From: a virus
Virus record (IMG/VR): IMGVR_UViG_3300034198_021447
Span: 1 to 43,148 of that record
Length of the DNA stretch: 43,148 bases
Reading direction: 5' to 3' (one strand)
Shown here: piece after piece, positions 1 through 6,710 of the stretch
Position numbering within the stretch: the first letter of the stretch is position 1
Layout: each line of letters opens with the position of its first letter
Notes under the pieces: generated by a model
What the model saw: only the letters and a program-made list of their open reading frames with translations
Told to the model about the DNA's origin: nothing
Databases searched by the model: none
Translations under genes and position numbers: made by a program

Positions 1-404
1 AAGTTTGAAAGATTTAAATCGTCATATTGAAAATCAACATAAACTAAATCAATCTTTGGACCTGGAGTTGGCTTTACAGCTACTAAATCAAGACCAATTG
101 TTTGTGCAGCAATTTTCATAGCTACTGGTAATAGGTTTTGTCCTAAATCACCTGAACCTATGTTTGATGAACCATAGTTTGCACCAATTGTTGTACCTGG
201 GTAAGTACCAACTTGTGGAGCTAAAACAGCACCTAAACCACCTACAGAAGCGTTAAGGTAAGCGTTTTCGTTTATTGCATGGTATTCAGCATATTCTGCC
301 ATCCATGAATATTTTTCTCTGTCCTCTTTGTTAACACCAATGTTTTCTAAAATTGGAGTCCATTTGTTAAGAGCTTTTTGTAAGTCAATTCTAACTTGTG
401 ACAT
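1..404 (-). CDS. Major capsid protein, gp23-like (3' end missing)
   Basis: This is the N-terminal 134 residues of the head-lattice subunit, running off the left edge. I translated it from ATG at 402-404. It begins MSQVRIDLQKALNKW and continues through a Gly/Ala-rich stretch into TIGLDLVAVKPTPGPKIDL, which resembles the T4 gp23 segment following the cleaved N-terminal region. An I-N-E site at residues 44-46 fits the (I/L)-x-E consensus of T4-type prohead proteases, so maturation there would leave a capsid chain starting at Asn47. The gene lies directly downstream of the protease-scaffold gene on the same strand, as gp23 follows gp21-gp22 in T4. It has its own TTTAATATATA element 25 nt upstream. 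Identification rests on partial sequence plus context. Confidence 0.88.
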   Translation of the reverse strand, partial: MSQVRIDLQKALNKWTPILENIGVNKEDREKYSWMAEYAEYHAINENAYLNASVGGLGAVLAPQVGTYPGTTIGANYGSSNIGSGDLGQNLLPVAMKIAAQTIGLDLVAVKPTPGPKIDLVYVDFQYDDLNLSN

Positions 405-428
405 ATTTTTTAATTTTTTTTATTAATC

Positions 429-439
429 TATATATTAAA
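429..439 (-). promoter_or_regulatory. Candidate late promoter element before major capsid gene
   Basis: Exact TTTAATATATA on the minus strand, 24-25 nt upstream of the capsid start codon. It belongs to the long-spacing class found before structural genes. The promoter role is inferred from recurrence. Confidence 0.6.
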
Positions 440-484
440 TGCTAAAAGTCTCTTTTTGCTATTTTTATAGATTTGTTTGTTTTT

Positions 485-2689
485 TTAAATGTTTTTGAAT
501 CTTTCTAAGATTGATTTGAAATCTGAATCAGATAGTTTATCTTCTTGTATTAAACTGTCATGAGAAATCATTTTTTTAGTTGATTCATTCTTTTTTAAGT
601 TTCTAGTTAACCAAAAATGTTCAATTTTAGCTTCTGAATCCAATTCAGGATATAGTTTAGCTTGTGAAAGAATTGATTTTTTAGAACTTTCATTTGTTAC
701 TTCCCAAATTGATTTTATATTTTCTGGCATCAATCTGATTAGTCTTTCTTCTAATGATTCATTTTTAATAGAAAGTGCTTCTTGTATTAATTTTATAACT
801 TCTGAACTTGTGAAATAACTCTTTTCGTTTATGTAAAGTTTTACTTGTTCTTGCTCTTCGTTTGTTAAGCTATAATAGCTATCAACTTGAGACTTGTTTA
901 AAAATTTTAAGAAATGTAGATCGTTTGTTTCAGAAACTTTACGTTTTCTAGCTTCTTCGATTAATAAATCTATTTTTTTACTTAAATCTGAATCTGTATT
1001 TTTATTTTCTAAGTAGTCTTCGTCTGCTTTAGATACATCTGGTAAACCTTCTAATTTTACTTCTTTACCTAATAATTCATCTTTGAAATCTGCTTCATTT
1101 GGAACCGCAGTATCAACTTTTTGTTCTTCTGGTAATTCAACTTCTGTTAATTCAGTATAATCTAAAGAAACTGGAGTTGCTTCATCAGCTTCACCCGCTT
1201 TTTCAACACCATCTTCACCATGAAGTTCATCCTCACCACCTTCTAAATAGTTATCTGATTTATTATCAACATCATTTTCACCAAAACCATATTCTTCTAA
1301 AGTAGGAATAAGATTTGATTCATTACTTTCAAATAATTTAGTACCATTAACTTTTTCAGAAATTAAACCTGTATAAGATACAGCTTTATCTAAGTTTTCA
1401 GCAATGTATTGAGAATAAGAAATGTTATCATCAAGGTGTTCTGCTATATATTCAGAATATTTAATATTACCTTCTAAGTTTTCAGCGATATACTCAGAAT
1501 AAGCAATATTACCATCTAAGTTTTCAGCTAAATATTCAGCATAAGAAATATTTCTATCTAAGTTTTCAGCTAAGTATTCTGCATAAGAAATATTCTTATC
1601 AACATTCTCAGCAATATATTCAGAATAAGAAATGTTTTTGTCTAAGTTTTCAGCGATATATTCAGAGTAAGAAATGTTTCTATCTAAATTTTCAGCGATG
1701 TATTCAGAATAAGAAATGTTCTTATCTAAGTTTTCAGCAATATATTCTGCATAAGCGATATTTTTGTCTAAGTTTTCAGCAACATATTCAGAATATTTAA
1801 TTGATTTGTTTAAGTTTTCAACTAAATAATCGTTATGTTCGATTAATCTATCAGTTGTATCTTTAAGAGATTTGTTCTCAGAAACAACAACTTGAATTTT
1901 TTCTGCTAAATAATCTAAGTATTTAACAACTTGAGAATTAGTTTTATTTAATTCTTCATAGTAGTTTAAAAGTTTTTCTAATTTAACTGGTTCTAAATTA
2001 CCAGATTTAAGAGCACTTTTAACTTCTTTTTTAGTTGCAGCAATTTCATTAACTATATATTTCGAATAGTCTGACAATTGATCTTTCGTTACGAATTCAT
2101 TTTTGTTCATGTTAAATAATTCATTTATTTTTGATTCATTTGATACTTCATATATTCTGAAGTTAGCATCATTTGAATAATTTAAAGACTCATTTATAGA
2201 AGACATTCTCGCAGAAGCAAATCCCGGATCTGCAACTATATCATAAGTAAATAATTTTTTTAGTGATACTGTACCATCAGCTTCTGTAATACCAGCAGCT
2301 CTTGAAGATACAAATATAGGGCAACCATCATCAACTAAAGCCTTAGCTTCTTTTCCCCAATAGGTATTTAATAATTTAATTTGTCCTTCAACTACATTTT
2401 TTTCTTTAACATAATATGCGGTTTTGATTAAATGGGATGCACGGGATAGTGAAGTGTCAAAGACGTCGGGGTGGTCAAACTCACCATAAACTACTCCCAT
2501 AGTAGAAATCCTGCTATTAAGTTCTTCTAAACAAGGCAAGAATCTTTCAGGAGTATATACTCTTTCATTCCTATTTTTAACCATAAACTCAGTAAAAGTA
2601 CCTCCTAAAAGATAATCTTTTCTAGCATCTACACCTTCGTTCATTTTTAAAGGATTTGTATTATTTTCAATGATTAATACTGGCTTCAT
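485..2689 (-). CDS. Prohead protease fused to repeat-built scaffold (gp21-gp22-like)
   Basis: This 734-residue protein joins two functions that T4 encodes separately. Residues 1-160 are a prohead serine protease. Gly-Glu-Phe-Asp-His-Pro carries the likely catalytic His73, and the FVSSRAAG segment carries Ser128/Ser129. Their spacing and the TYDIVADPG strand after them fit the T4 gp21 (S77) family. The rest is a highly charged, helical scaffold. Residues 285-448 are about ten perfect 14-residue units of the type YSEYIAENLDKNIS plus degenerate flanks, which is four heptad-like turns expected to form a long coiled coil. Nearly every unit holds I/L-A-E, the family's cleavage consensus, and SINES at 164-168 could separate the two domains. 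The C-terminus is acidic and then Lys-rich. It sits just upstream of the capsid gene, as expected for a shell-assembly operon. Confidence 0.9.
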   Translation of the reverse strand: MKPVLIIENNTNPLKMNEGVDARKDYLLGGTFTEFMVKNRNERVYTPERFLPCLEELNSRISTMGVVYGEFDHPDVFDTSLSRASHLIKTAYYVKEKNVVEGQIKLLNTYWGKEAKALVDDGCPIFVSSRAAGITEADGTVSLKKLFTYDIVADPGFASARMSSINESLNYSNDANFRIYEVSNESKINELFNMNKNEFVTKDQLSDYSKYIVNEIAATKKEVKSALKSGNLEPVKLEKLLNYYEELNKTNSQVVKYLDYLAEKIQVVVSENKSLKDTTDRLIEHNDYLVENLNKSIKYSEYVAENLDKNIAYAEYIAENLDKNISYSEYIAENLDRNISYSEYIAENLDKNISYSEYIAENVDKNISYAEYLAENLDRNISYAEYLAENLDGNIAYSEYIAENLEGNIKYSEYIAEHLDDNISYSQYIAENLDKAVSYTGLISEKVNGTKLFESNESNLIPTLEEYGFGENDVDNKSDNYLEGGEDELHGEDGVEKAGEADEATPVSLDYTELTEVELPEEQKVDTAVPNEADFKDELLGKEVKLEGLPDVSKADEDYLENKNTDSDLSKKIDLLIEEARKRKVSETNDLHFLKFLNKSQVDSYYSLTNEEQEQVKLYINEKSYFTSSEVIKLIQEALSIKNESLEERLIRLMPENIKSIWEVTNESSKKSILSQAKLYPELDSEAKIEHFWLTRNLKKNESTKKMISHDSLIQEDKLSDSDFKSILERFKNI
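1346..1837 (-). repeat. 42-bp in-frame tandem repeat encoding scaffold coiled coil
   Basis: About ten clear and two degenerate copies of a 42-base unit lie inside the scaffold part of the protease-scaffold gene. Each copy encodes 14 residues (Y-S/A-E-Y-I/L-A-E-N-L-D-K/R-N-I-S/A). Copies differ mostly at third positions and at Ser/Ala or Ile/Leu, so the protein period is under selection and recent slippage alone is unlikely. Confidence 0.95.
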
Positions 2690-2714
2690 TAATTTTTAAG
2701 TTATTTTGTAGTAT

Positions 2715-2725
2715 TATATATAAAA
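2715..2725 (-). promoter_or_regulatory. Candidate late promoter variant before protease-scaffold gene
   Basis: TTTTATATATA on the minus strand, a one-base variant of the recurrent TTTAATATATA element. It lies 25 nt from the start codon, the same spacing as before the capsid and sheath genes. Confidence 0.5.
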
Positions 2726-2808
2726 AAATAATACCTCCTTTTTTCTAAAAAAATCAATTATTTTTATGACCTGGATTTTTTATAGAAAAACTTAAAACTT
2801 AAAATTTT

Positions 2809-2819
2809 TTTAATATATA
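2809..2819 (+). promoter_or_regulatory. Candidate promoter element, short spacing
   Basis: Exact TTTAATATATA, only 6 nt before the ATG at 2826. If it acts like a T4 late -10 box, the transcript would start at or next to the start codon. Confidence 0.55.
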
Positions 2820-2825
2820 TTATCT

Positions 2826-3230
2826 ATGTATAAAATTAATTTTGGTGATGAGAAAGTTTTTTTAAATTATTTAAAAGGTTTTGAAAATAAGTACCATAAA
2901 AGACAAAAAGTATTAAATGAGATTTTAGAAATTAATGATAAAGATGATGAAGCATTAAGCTACTGGGATTTTACTGATAATAGTATAATATATGGTCAAT
3001 TTTTTGATAAAAGATATGATAAAGATACATCTTTAAGTAATGTTTCACATTATGTTAAAAACATAGAAAAAATAAATGGGGAATATTTCGCAGAAATAAA
3101 AATATTAACTACTTATTGGGGTATAGCATTATTAGATTTAATTAATGCTGGAATAAAATTTCATTTAGAATGTGTCTATCATACTTATGAAAATAAAAAA
3201 ATAATTAGACTAGATATAAATGATTATTAG
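2826..3230 (+). CDS. Degenerate paralogue of the prohead protease (probable pseudoenzyme)
   Basis: This 134-residue protein aligns with residues 45-150 of the neighbouring prohead protease. It shares YGQF for YGEF, DTSLS, SHYVK for SHLIK, and TTYWG for NTYWG, and then a similar L-x-L-I-N/D-x-G stretch. The catalytic positions are not kept: the Asp-His-Pro histidine aligns with Lys62 and the Ser-Ser pair aligns with Glu115-Cys116. It also lacks the scaffold half. The coding frame is intact with its own promoter-like element, so it is probably expressed and is not simply a decaying gene. It is divergently oriented and immediately upstream of the active protease. Possible roles are a regulatory or structural partner of the protease, or a retired duplicate. 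The homology is seen in the sequence; the role is inferred. Confidence 0.75.
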   Translation: MYKINFGDEKVFLNYLKGFENKYHKRQKVLNEILEINDKDDEALSYWDFTDNSIIYGQFFDKRYDKDTSLSNVSHYVKNIEKINGEYFAEIKILTTYWGIALLDLINAGIKFHLECVYHTYENKKIIRLDINDY

Positions 3231-3558
3231 CAGAGAAATAGAAATAAAAGTAAATAACACAAATATAGGTTATTTACATAATTTAGGTTATGAGGTTAAT
3301 AGAGGAGAATTATTATCAATTCCAATTGAATTACTTAGTCCTGGTAGTCATTACAAAATAAGTTGTAAATGTGATAAGTGTGGAATTATTAAAGATATTT
3401 TATTTAAAAATTATATTAAATATGGAAATAAATGGGGAGAATATTTTTGTAGAAAATGTAGTGAAGATAAAAGAAAAAAATCTTTACAATTAAGTCATGG
3501 AGTAGATTACCCTATTCAAAATAAAGAAATACGAAATAAAATAAAGTTTAAAAACTAA
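3220..3558 (+). CDS. N-terminal fragment of a zinc-finger homing endonuclease
   Basis: This 112-residue ORF starts inside the end of the preceding gene (11-base overlap). It shows a Cys-x-Cys-x-x-Cys knuckle (SCKCDKCG) and a later CRKC pair, followed by the HGVDYPIQNKEIRNKIK motif. That motif is typical of the N-terminal DNA-recognition part of phage-encoded Hef or Vsr-like homing endonucleases, which carry the same Y/HGV-x-x-P-x-Q-x-x-E-I sequence. No nuclease domain follows. The frame stops exactly where the convergent exonuclease gene ends (about 11 bases of overlap). It is therefore best read as a truncated endonuclease left by a past insertion or recombination. It may still bind DNA, but that is not shown. 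Confidence 0.65.
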   Translation: MIISREIEIKVNNTNIGYLHNLGYEVNRGELLSIPIELLSPGSHYKISCKCDKCGIIKDILFKNYIKYGNKWGEYFCRKCSEDKRKKSLQLSHGVDYPIQNKEIRNKIKFKN

Positions 3559-4336
3559 CTTGTATTCTTTCAAGTTGATATTTTCTTATATCTATATTTT
3601 TATTAGATTTTAAAAAATCAACAATTTTTTCTAATAAAGTAATTGTGATTCTACAATCACTTAAAGCATCATGATAATTAGACATATTTATATTTAAAGC
3701 AGGACCAATTTTAGATAAACTTGAAGATATAAGTCCATTATCTCTAATAGAAGTACCAATTTTATTTATTAATTCTAAATATTCTAAATTCTCTTCTGAT
3801 AATTTTTGAATACAAGGTATATAATATAATTGTATTAAATCTTTAGTATCTAAAACATCATTATTAAATGTTTTTATTCCACTTCTAATATTTAACATCC
3901 TCATATCAAATTTTGCATTTTGTATTACAAAAATTGAATTTTTATATTGATTAGACCAATTCAAAAAATCATTTAATACTAAATTTTCATCTTCATATTT
4001 ATTTTTATTTTGTCCATAATGGTTAAATCTTAATACTTGTTTAATCCTAGAGTTTGAATTATTTTTGATTATATCTTTAGTTTTATCTGTTAATTTAATT
4101 TTTTTATTAAATGAATCATTTTCCTTGAATTTATTCAAATTAAAATCATATGTGCATGAAACAGCACTGATTTGTGTAAGTTGTATATCATAAGGATCAG
4201 ATTGAAATAACCCTGTAGTTTCAGTATCTAAAAATAAAAAATTATTATTTGATATTTTTTCTAACCAATTTAGAAAGTCTTCTATACTTTTATAGAATAA
4301 TTTATTTTCATTTAATTCAAAAAACCTATTTACCAT
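3548..4336 (-). CDS. DnaQ/RNase T-type 3'-5' exonuclease (DEDDh)
   Basis: This 262-residue protein has the three exonuclease motifs of the DEDDh superfamily. Motif I is FLDTETTG with Asp37 and Glu39, motif II is NAKFDMR with Asp144, and motif III is YHDALSDCR with His222 and Asp227. It would remove nucleotides from 3' ends of single-stranded DNA or RNA. T4 encodes DexA in the same superfamily, which makes host-DNA degradation or nucleotide recycling likely jobs. A long loop between motifs I and II (about residues 60-120) is larger than in minimal RNase T proteins. The gene is preceded by a short-spaced TTTAATATATA element and separated from the portal gene upstream by a terminator hairpin, so it is a single-gene unit. 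Confidence 0.87.
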   Translation of the reverse strand: MVNRFFELNENKLFYKSIEDFLNWLEKISNNNFLFLDTETTGLFQSDPYDIQLTQISAVSCTYDFNLNKFKENDSFNKKIKLTDKTKDIIKNNSNSRIKQVLRFNHYGQNKNKYEDENLVLNDFLNWSNQYKNSIFVIQNAKFDMRMLNIRSGIKTFNNDVLDTKDLIQLYYIPCIQKLSEENLEYLELINKIGTSIRDNGLISSSLSKIGPALNINMSNYHDALSDCRITITLLEKIVDFLKSNKNIDIRKYQLERIQVSF

Positions 4337-4340
4337 ACAT

Positions 4341-4351
4341 TATATATTAAA
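4341..4351 (-). promoter_or_regulatory. Candidate promoter element, short spacing, before exonuclease
   Basis: Exact TTTAATATATA on the minus strand with only 4 nt to the exonuclease start codon. It lies directly after the portal terminator. Confidence 0.55.
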
Positions 4352-4353
4352 AT

Positions 4354-4383
4354 AAAAAAATCCTCTTAAAGAGGATTTTTTAG
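4354..4383 (-). terminator. Terminator after portal gene
   Basis: A TCCTC / GAGGA stem, extended by A-T pairs, is flanked by an A-run on one side and a T-run on the other. It follows the portal stop codon on the minus strand and fits a factor-independent terminator. Confidence 0.8.
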
Positions 4384-4388
4384 TTATA

Positions 4389-6122
4389 TTAAAATTCAAA
4401 CTCACCACCGCCAGCTTCACCACCAGCTTCAGGTGCAGGAGGATTTTCACCACCAGCTTCAGGTTCCGAAGCAGCTTCACCACCTTCAGGAGGAGTTTCA
4501 CCACCCGCTTCAGGAACAGGAGCTTCAGGAGAAGGTCCTGCTTCTCCACCACCGCCTCCACCTTCTGGCATTCCACCTCCAGCAGCAGTTGATGATCCAA
4601 CCCCTTTTGATTTAATCCAATAAGCCTTATTTTCTTCAATTTCTTCGGGAGTTAATTTCATAATTTTATCAACAAGGAAATCAACATGGAAATAAGGTTG
4701 TTCACCATTCATAATTCCTAATAAAGTAGTCATTATGGTAGCTCTAGATTCCATATTTGCTAATTTTTTCCATTCTTCAAAAATCTGATTTGTATTGAAA
4801 ATAACATCAACTTGGTTAAGAAATACTTCATCATGTCTTAATTCAGGAAATTCCATACACATTTGAAGTTTAATTGGTTTAACAATTAGTTCTTTAATAA
4901 TTGAACGTAAACGGCTAATAAAATTACCAAAGGTTATTTCATCTCTTGTCATTTCATTTGCAGCAGTCACTAACTGACCCCCACCATTTTCTTTTTCAAA
5001 TCTTTGGAAAGGTATCTTACTTGCTCTTTTCAAACAATTCATAAACCAATTTAACATATTATCTTCATTAAGATTATGTCCTTGTGGAGAAATCAATTCC
5101 ATATTTGGTGTACCTTGATCACCTTCTGGAAACCATATTTGTTTATTATATGGTAAGTGTTTACTACCACTAATAGTTAATGTACCTAATGAATCATCAA
5201 ATTCTACATCTTCAGAATAATCAGCTATTAATTGTGCAATTTGTTCCTCAGCTCTTTGTTTTGGTAAACCTTTAATAGGTATTGTAAACTTTTGATAAAC
5301 CATCGCATTAACTACGTTAAACATAATTCTTGTTTGTTCCATAATCTTTAATTGATTATATGGTTTAATAAGTCCTTCTACATAAGAAGTTTCGGAATAA
5401 TCATGTTGAGTAGAATATGATATAAATACTATTTGCGAATCTAAGAAAATTCTTCTTAAAGCAGGATCTTCTGGATATTGTATCCAAATATTTCCTATAC
5501 TTGGTTCATAAGCTGGAACAAGAGTTTCAGGTCTCATTCTATTAAAACTAATAATATTCTTTTTTGTATCATCCCATATAATTTCAACTGCGGCATAACC
5601 ATCAATTAAAAAATCTTTAGTCATATTCCAAGCAGTAATACCATCAGAAAAACCAAAACGACTGTATATTTTTTCAAAAAATTCTTGATATTTATCTCGT
5701 ATATCTTGTGAATAACTATTATTTAAAGGACTTGGAGAACAGAAATCTTTATCTTCATCATACACAATAATTTCATCGGCTAACACAGATACAAATTCAC
5801 GTATTTCATCCTTAATAGAATATTCTCTTAATATTCTTCTTTTATCTGAATACGCTTTATCTAAATAAGGAATTGATTTTTTGTTTAAAACTTGAGCGAC
5901 TGCTCTTTGAGAAAAGAAAGCATACATAGAATCCGCTCTTTGAGCAAGAGGGTCTTCATTCATACCGACACCGATAGAATTTCTAAGTATCATATCTTCA
6001 TATTTTAGACCTAACCCTGAAAGGGATCTAAGAAGACGATTAAATATACCTTTATTTTCAACAGCAGAAGGTATAATATTTGGGTTTGTATTGCTATTTA
6101 TTGGATTATATGATCCTGGCAT
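4389..6122 (-). CDS. Portal protein, gp20-like
   Basis: This 577-residue protein forms the dodecameric head vertex through which DNA enters and to which the neck attaches. The N-terminal half has the T4-family pattern: KRRILREYSIKDEIREF, then LADEIIVYDEDKDF, then GYAAVEIIWDD and PETLVPAYEPS. The central region, with PFQRFEKENGGGQ and an NEMTRDEITFGNFI helix, matches the family's crown and stem region. Residues from about 515 to the end are an unusual Gly/Pro/Glu-rich low-complexity tail, encoded by DNA visibly richer in G+C than its surroundings. T4 gp20 (524 residues) lacks such a tail. The long open frames over this tail on both strands are shadows. The gene has a long-spaced promoter-like element and its own terminator. 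Confidence 0.9.
   Translation of the reverse strand: MPGSYNPINSNTNPNIIPSAVENKGIFNRLLRSLSGLGLKYEDMILRNSIGVGMNEDPLAQRADSMYAFFSQRAVAQVLNKKSIPYLDKAYSDKRRILREYSIKDEIREFVSVLADEIIVYDEDKDFCSPSPLNNSYSQDIRDKYQEFFEKIYSRFGFSDGITAWNMTKDFLIDGYAAVEIIWDDTKKNIISFNRMRPETLVPAYEPSIGNIWIQYPEDPALRRIFLDSQIVFISYSTQHDYSETSYVEGLIKPYNQLKIMEQTRIMFNVVNAMVYQKFTIPIKGLPKQRAEEQIAQLIADYSEDVEFDDSLGTLTISGSKHLPYNKQIWFPEGDQGTPNMELISPQGHNLNEDNMLNWFMNCLKRASKIPFQRFEKENGGGQLVTAANEMTRDEITFGNFISRLRSIIKELIVKPIKLQMCMEFPELRHDEVFLNQVDVIFNTNQIFEEWKKLANMESRATIMTTLLGIMNGEQPYFHVDFLVDKIMKLTPEEIEENKAYWIKSKGVGSSTAAGGGMPEGGGGGGEAGPSPEAPVPEAGGETPPEGGEAASEPEAGGENPPAPEAGGEAGGGEFEF
4395..4562 (-). repeat. Imperfect Gly/Pro/Glu repeats encoding portal C-terminal tail
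   Basis: In-frame imperfect repeats of the type P-E-A-G-G-E make up the last 55 or so residues of the portal. The G+C content is locally higher than in flanking DNA, which suggests expansion by slippage. Confidence 0.75.
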
Positions 6123-6145
6123 AAATATATATTTTTTTTATTGAA

Positions 6146-6156
6146 TATATATTAAA
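6146..6156 (-). promoter_or_regulatory. Candidate late promoter element before portal gene
   Basis: Exact TTTAATATATA on the minus strand, 23 nt from the portal start codon (long-spacing class). Confidence 0.6.
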
Positions 6157-6158
6157 TA

Positions 6159-6710
6159 TTATGCCTTTTCTAGTATTTCAGAAAAGTAGGGCTGTGTGAA
6201 GTTTAATAATTTATTTTTATTACCGTCATAAGATGATATTAAAAAATCAAATAACTCTTGACTTTTTATTAAATATTTATTACTTAATTTATTTAATTCT
6301 TTTTTTCTTAATAAATTATCTATGCGGTCACAAATTTTAATTTCTATAATATCATTTTTTGTTTTAGTATCTATATCTTTAAATCTTTCTTTTAGAATAT
6401 CTAAAGATTTATTTTTTGATAAATTTACATCATTATCATAATATGTCAAAAACTCAACTAATTTAATCGAATATGAACTAATCATATTTTTTAGTACATA
6501 AATAGATCCACCTCTTTCTAAAAAGTCATGATATAAGGCCGCATTATGTACATCTTGAGAAACAGTTAATAACTTAATTAAGTTAGCAACTCTTTTTGAG
6601 TGTTTAACTTTTTGTAAAGGCATACTCTTTTTAAGAGTTTTTATGTCTGTTTTAGTTGCTTCAAAAATAAATTCTTTGAATTTCATTGTATAAATATTTT
6701 TATTTTCCAT
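6159..6710 (-). CDS. HD-domain phosphohydrolase with capsid-targeting-like N-terminus
   Basis: This 183-residue protein has the metal ligands of the HD superfamily in order: His37 (KHSKRVA), His61-Asp62 (ALYHDFLE) and Asp128 (KICDRIDN). The spacing and the final K-I-C-D-R-I-D-N-L motif resemble the (p)ppGpp hydrolase branch (SpoT and MESH1: HD-x-x-ED, then K-L-A-D-R-L-x-N). Alarmone hydrolysis is therefore the best guess, but an Arg stands where the second acidic residue of HDxxED usually is. Residues 9-18 (MKFKEFIFEA) resemble the T4 internal-protein targeting peptide, with I-F-E/A as a protease site. A start at the second ATG (codon at 6684-6686) would put this at the extreme N-terminus; the longer frame overlaps the upstream gene by 11 bases. 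Packaging into the virion is inferred. Confidence 0.72.
   Translation of the reverse strand: MENKNIYTMKFKEFIFEATKTDIKTLKKSMPLQKVKHSKRVANLIKLLTVSQDVHNAALYHDFLERGGSIYVLKNMISSYSIKLVEFLTYYDNDVNLSKNKSLDILKERFKDIDTKTKNDIIEIKICDRIDNLLRKKELNKLSNKYLIKSQELFDFLISSYDGNKNKLLNFTQPYFSEILEKA

Noticed and set aside
1346-1837. Possible CRISPR-like array of 42-base repeats
   Set aside because: Units abut without spacers, keep the reading frame and vary mostly at third codon positions. They are a coding repeat in the scaffold protein.
4340-4639. Open frames on both strands over the portal C-terminal tail
   Set aside because: They arise from the G/C-richer Gly/Pro/Glu repeat of the portal. Their products are low-complexity Leu/Lys or His/Gln strings with no start signals.
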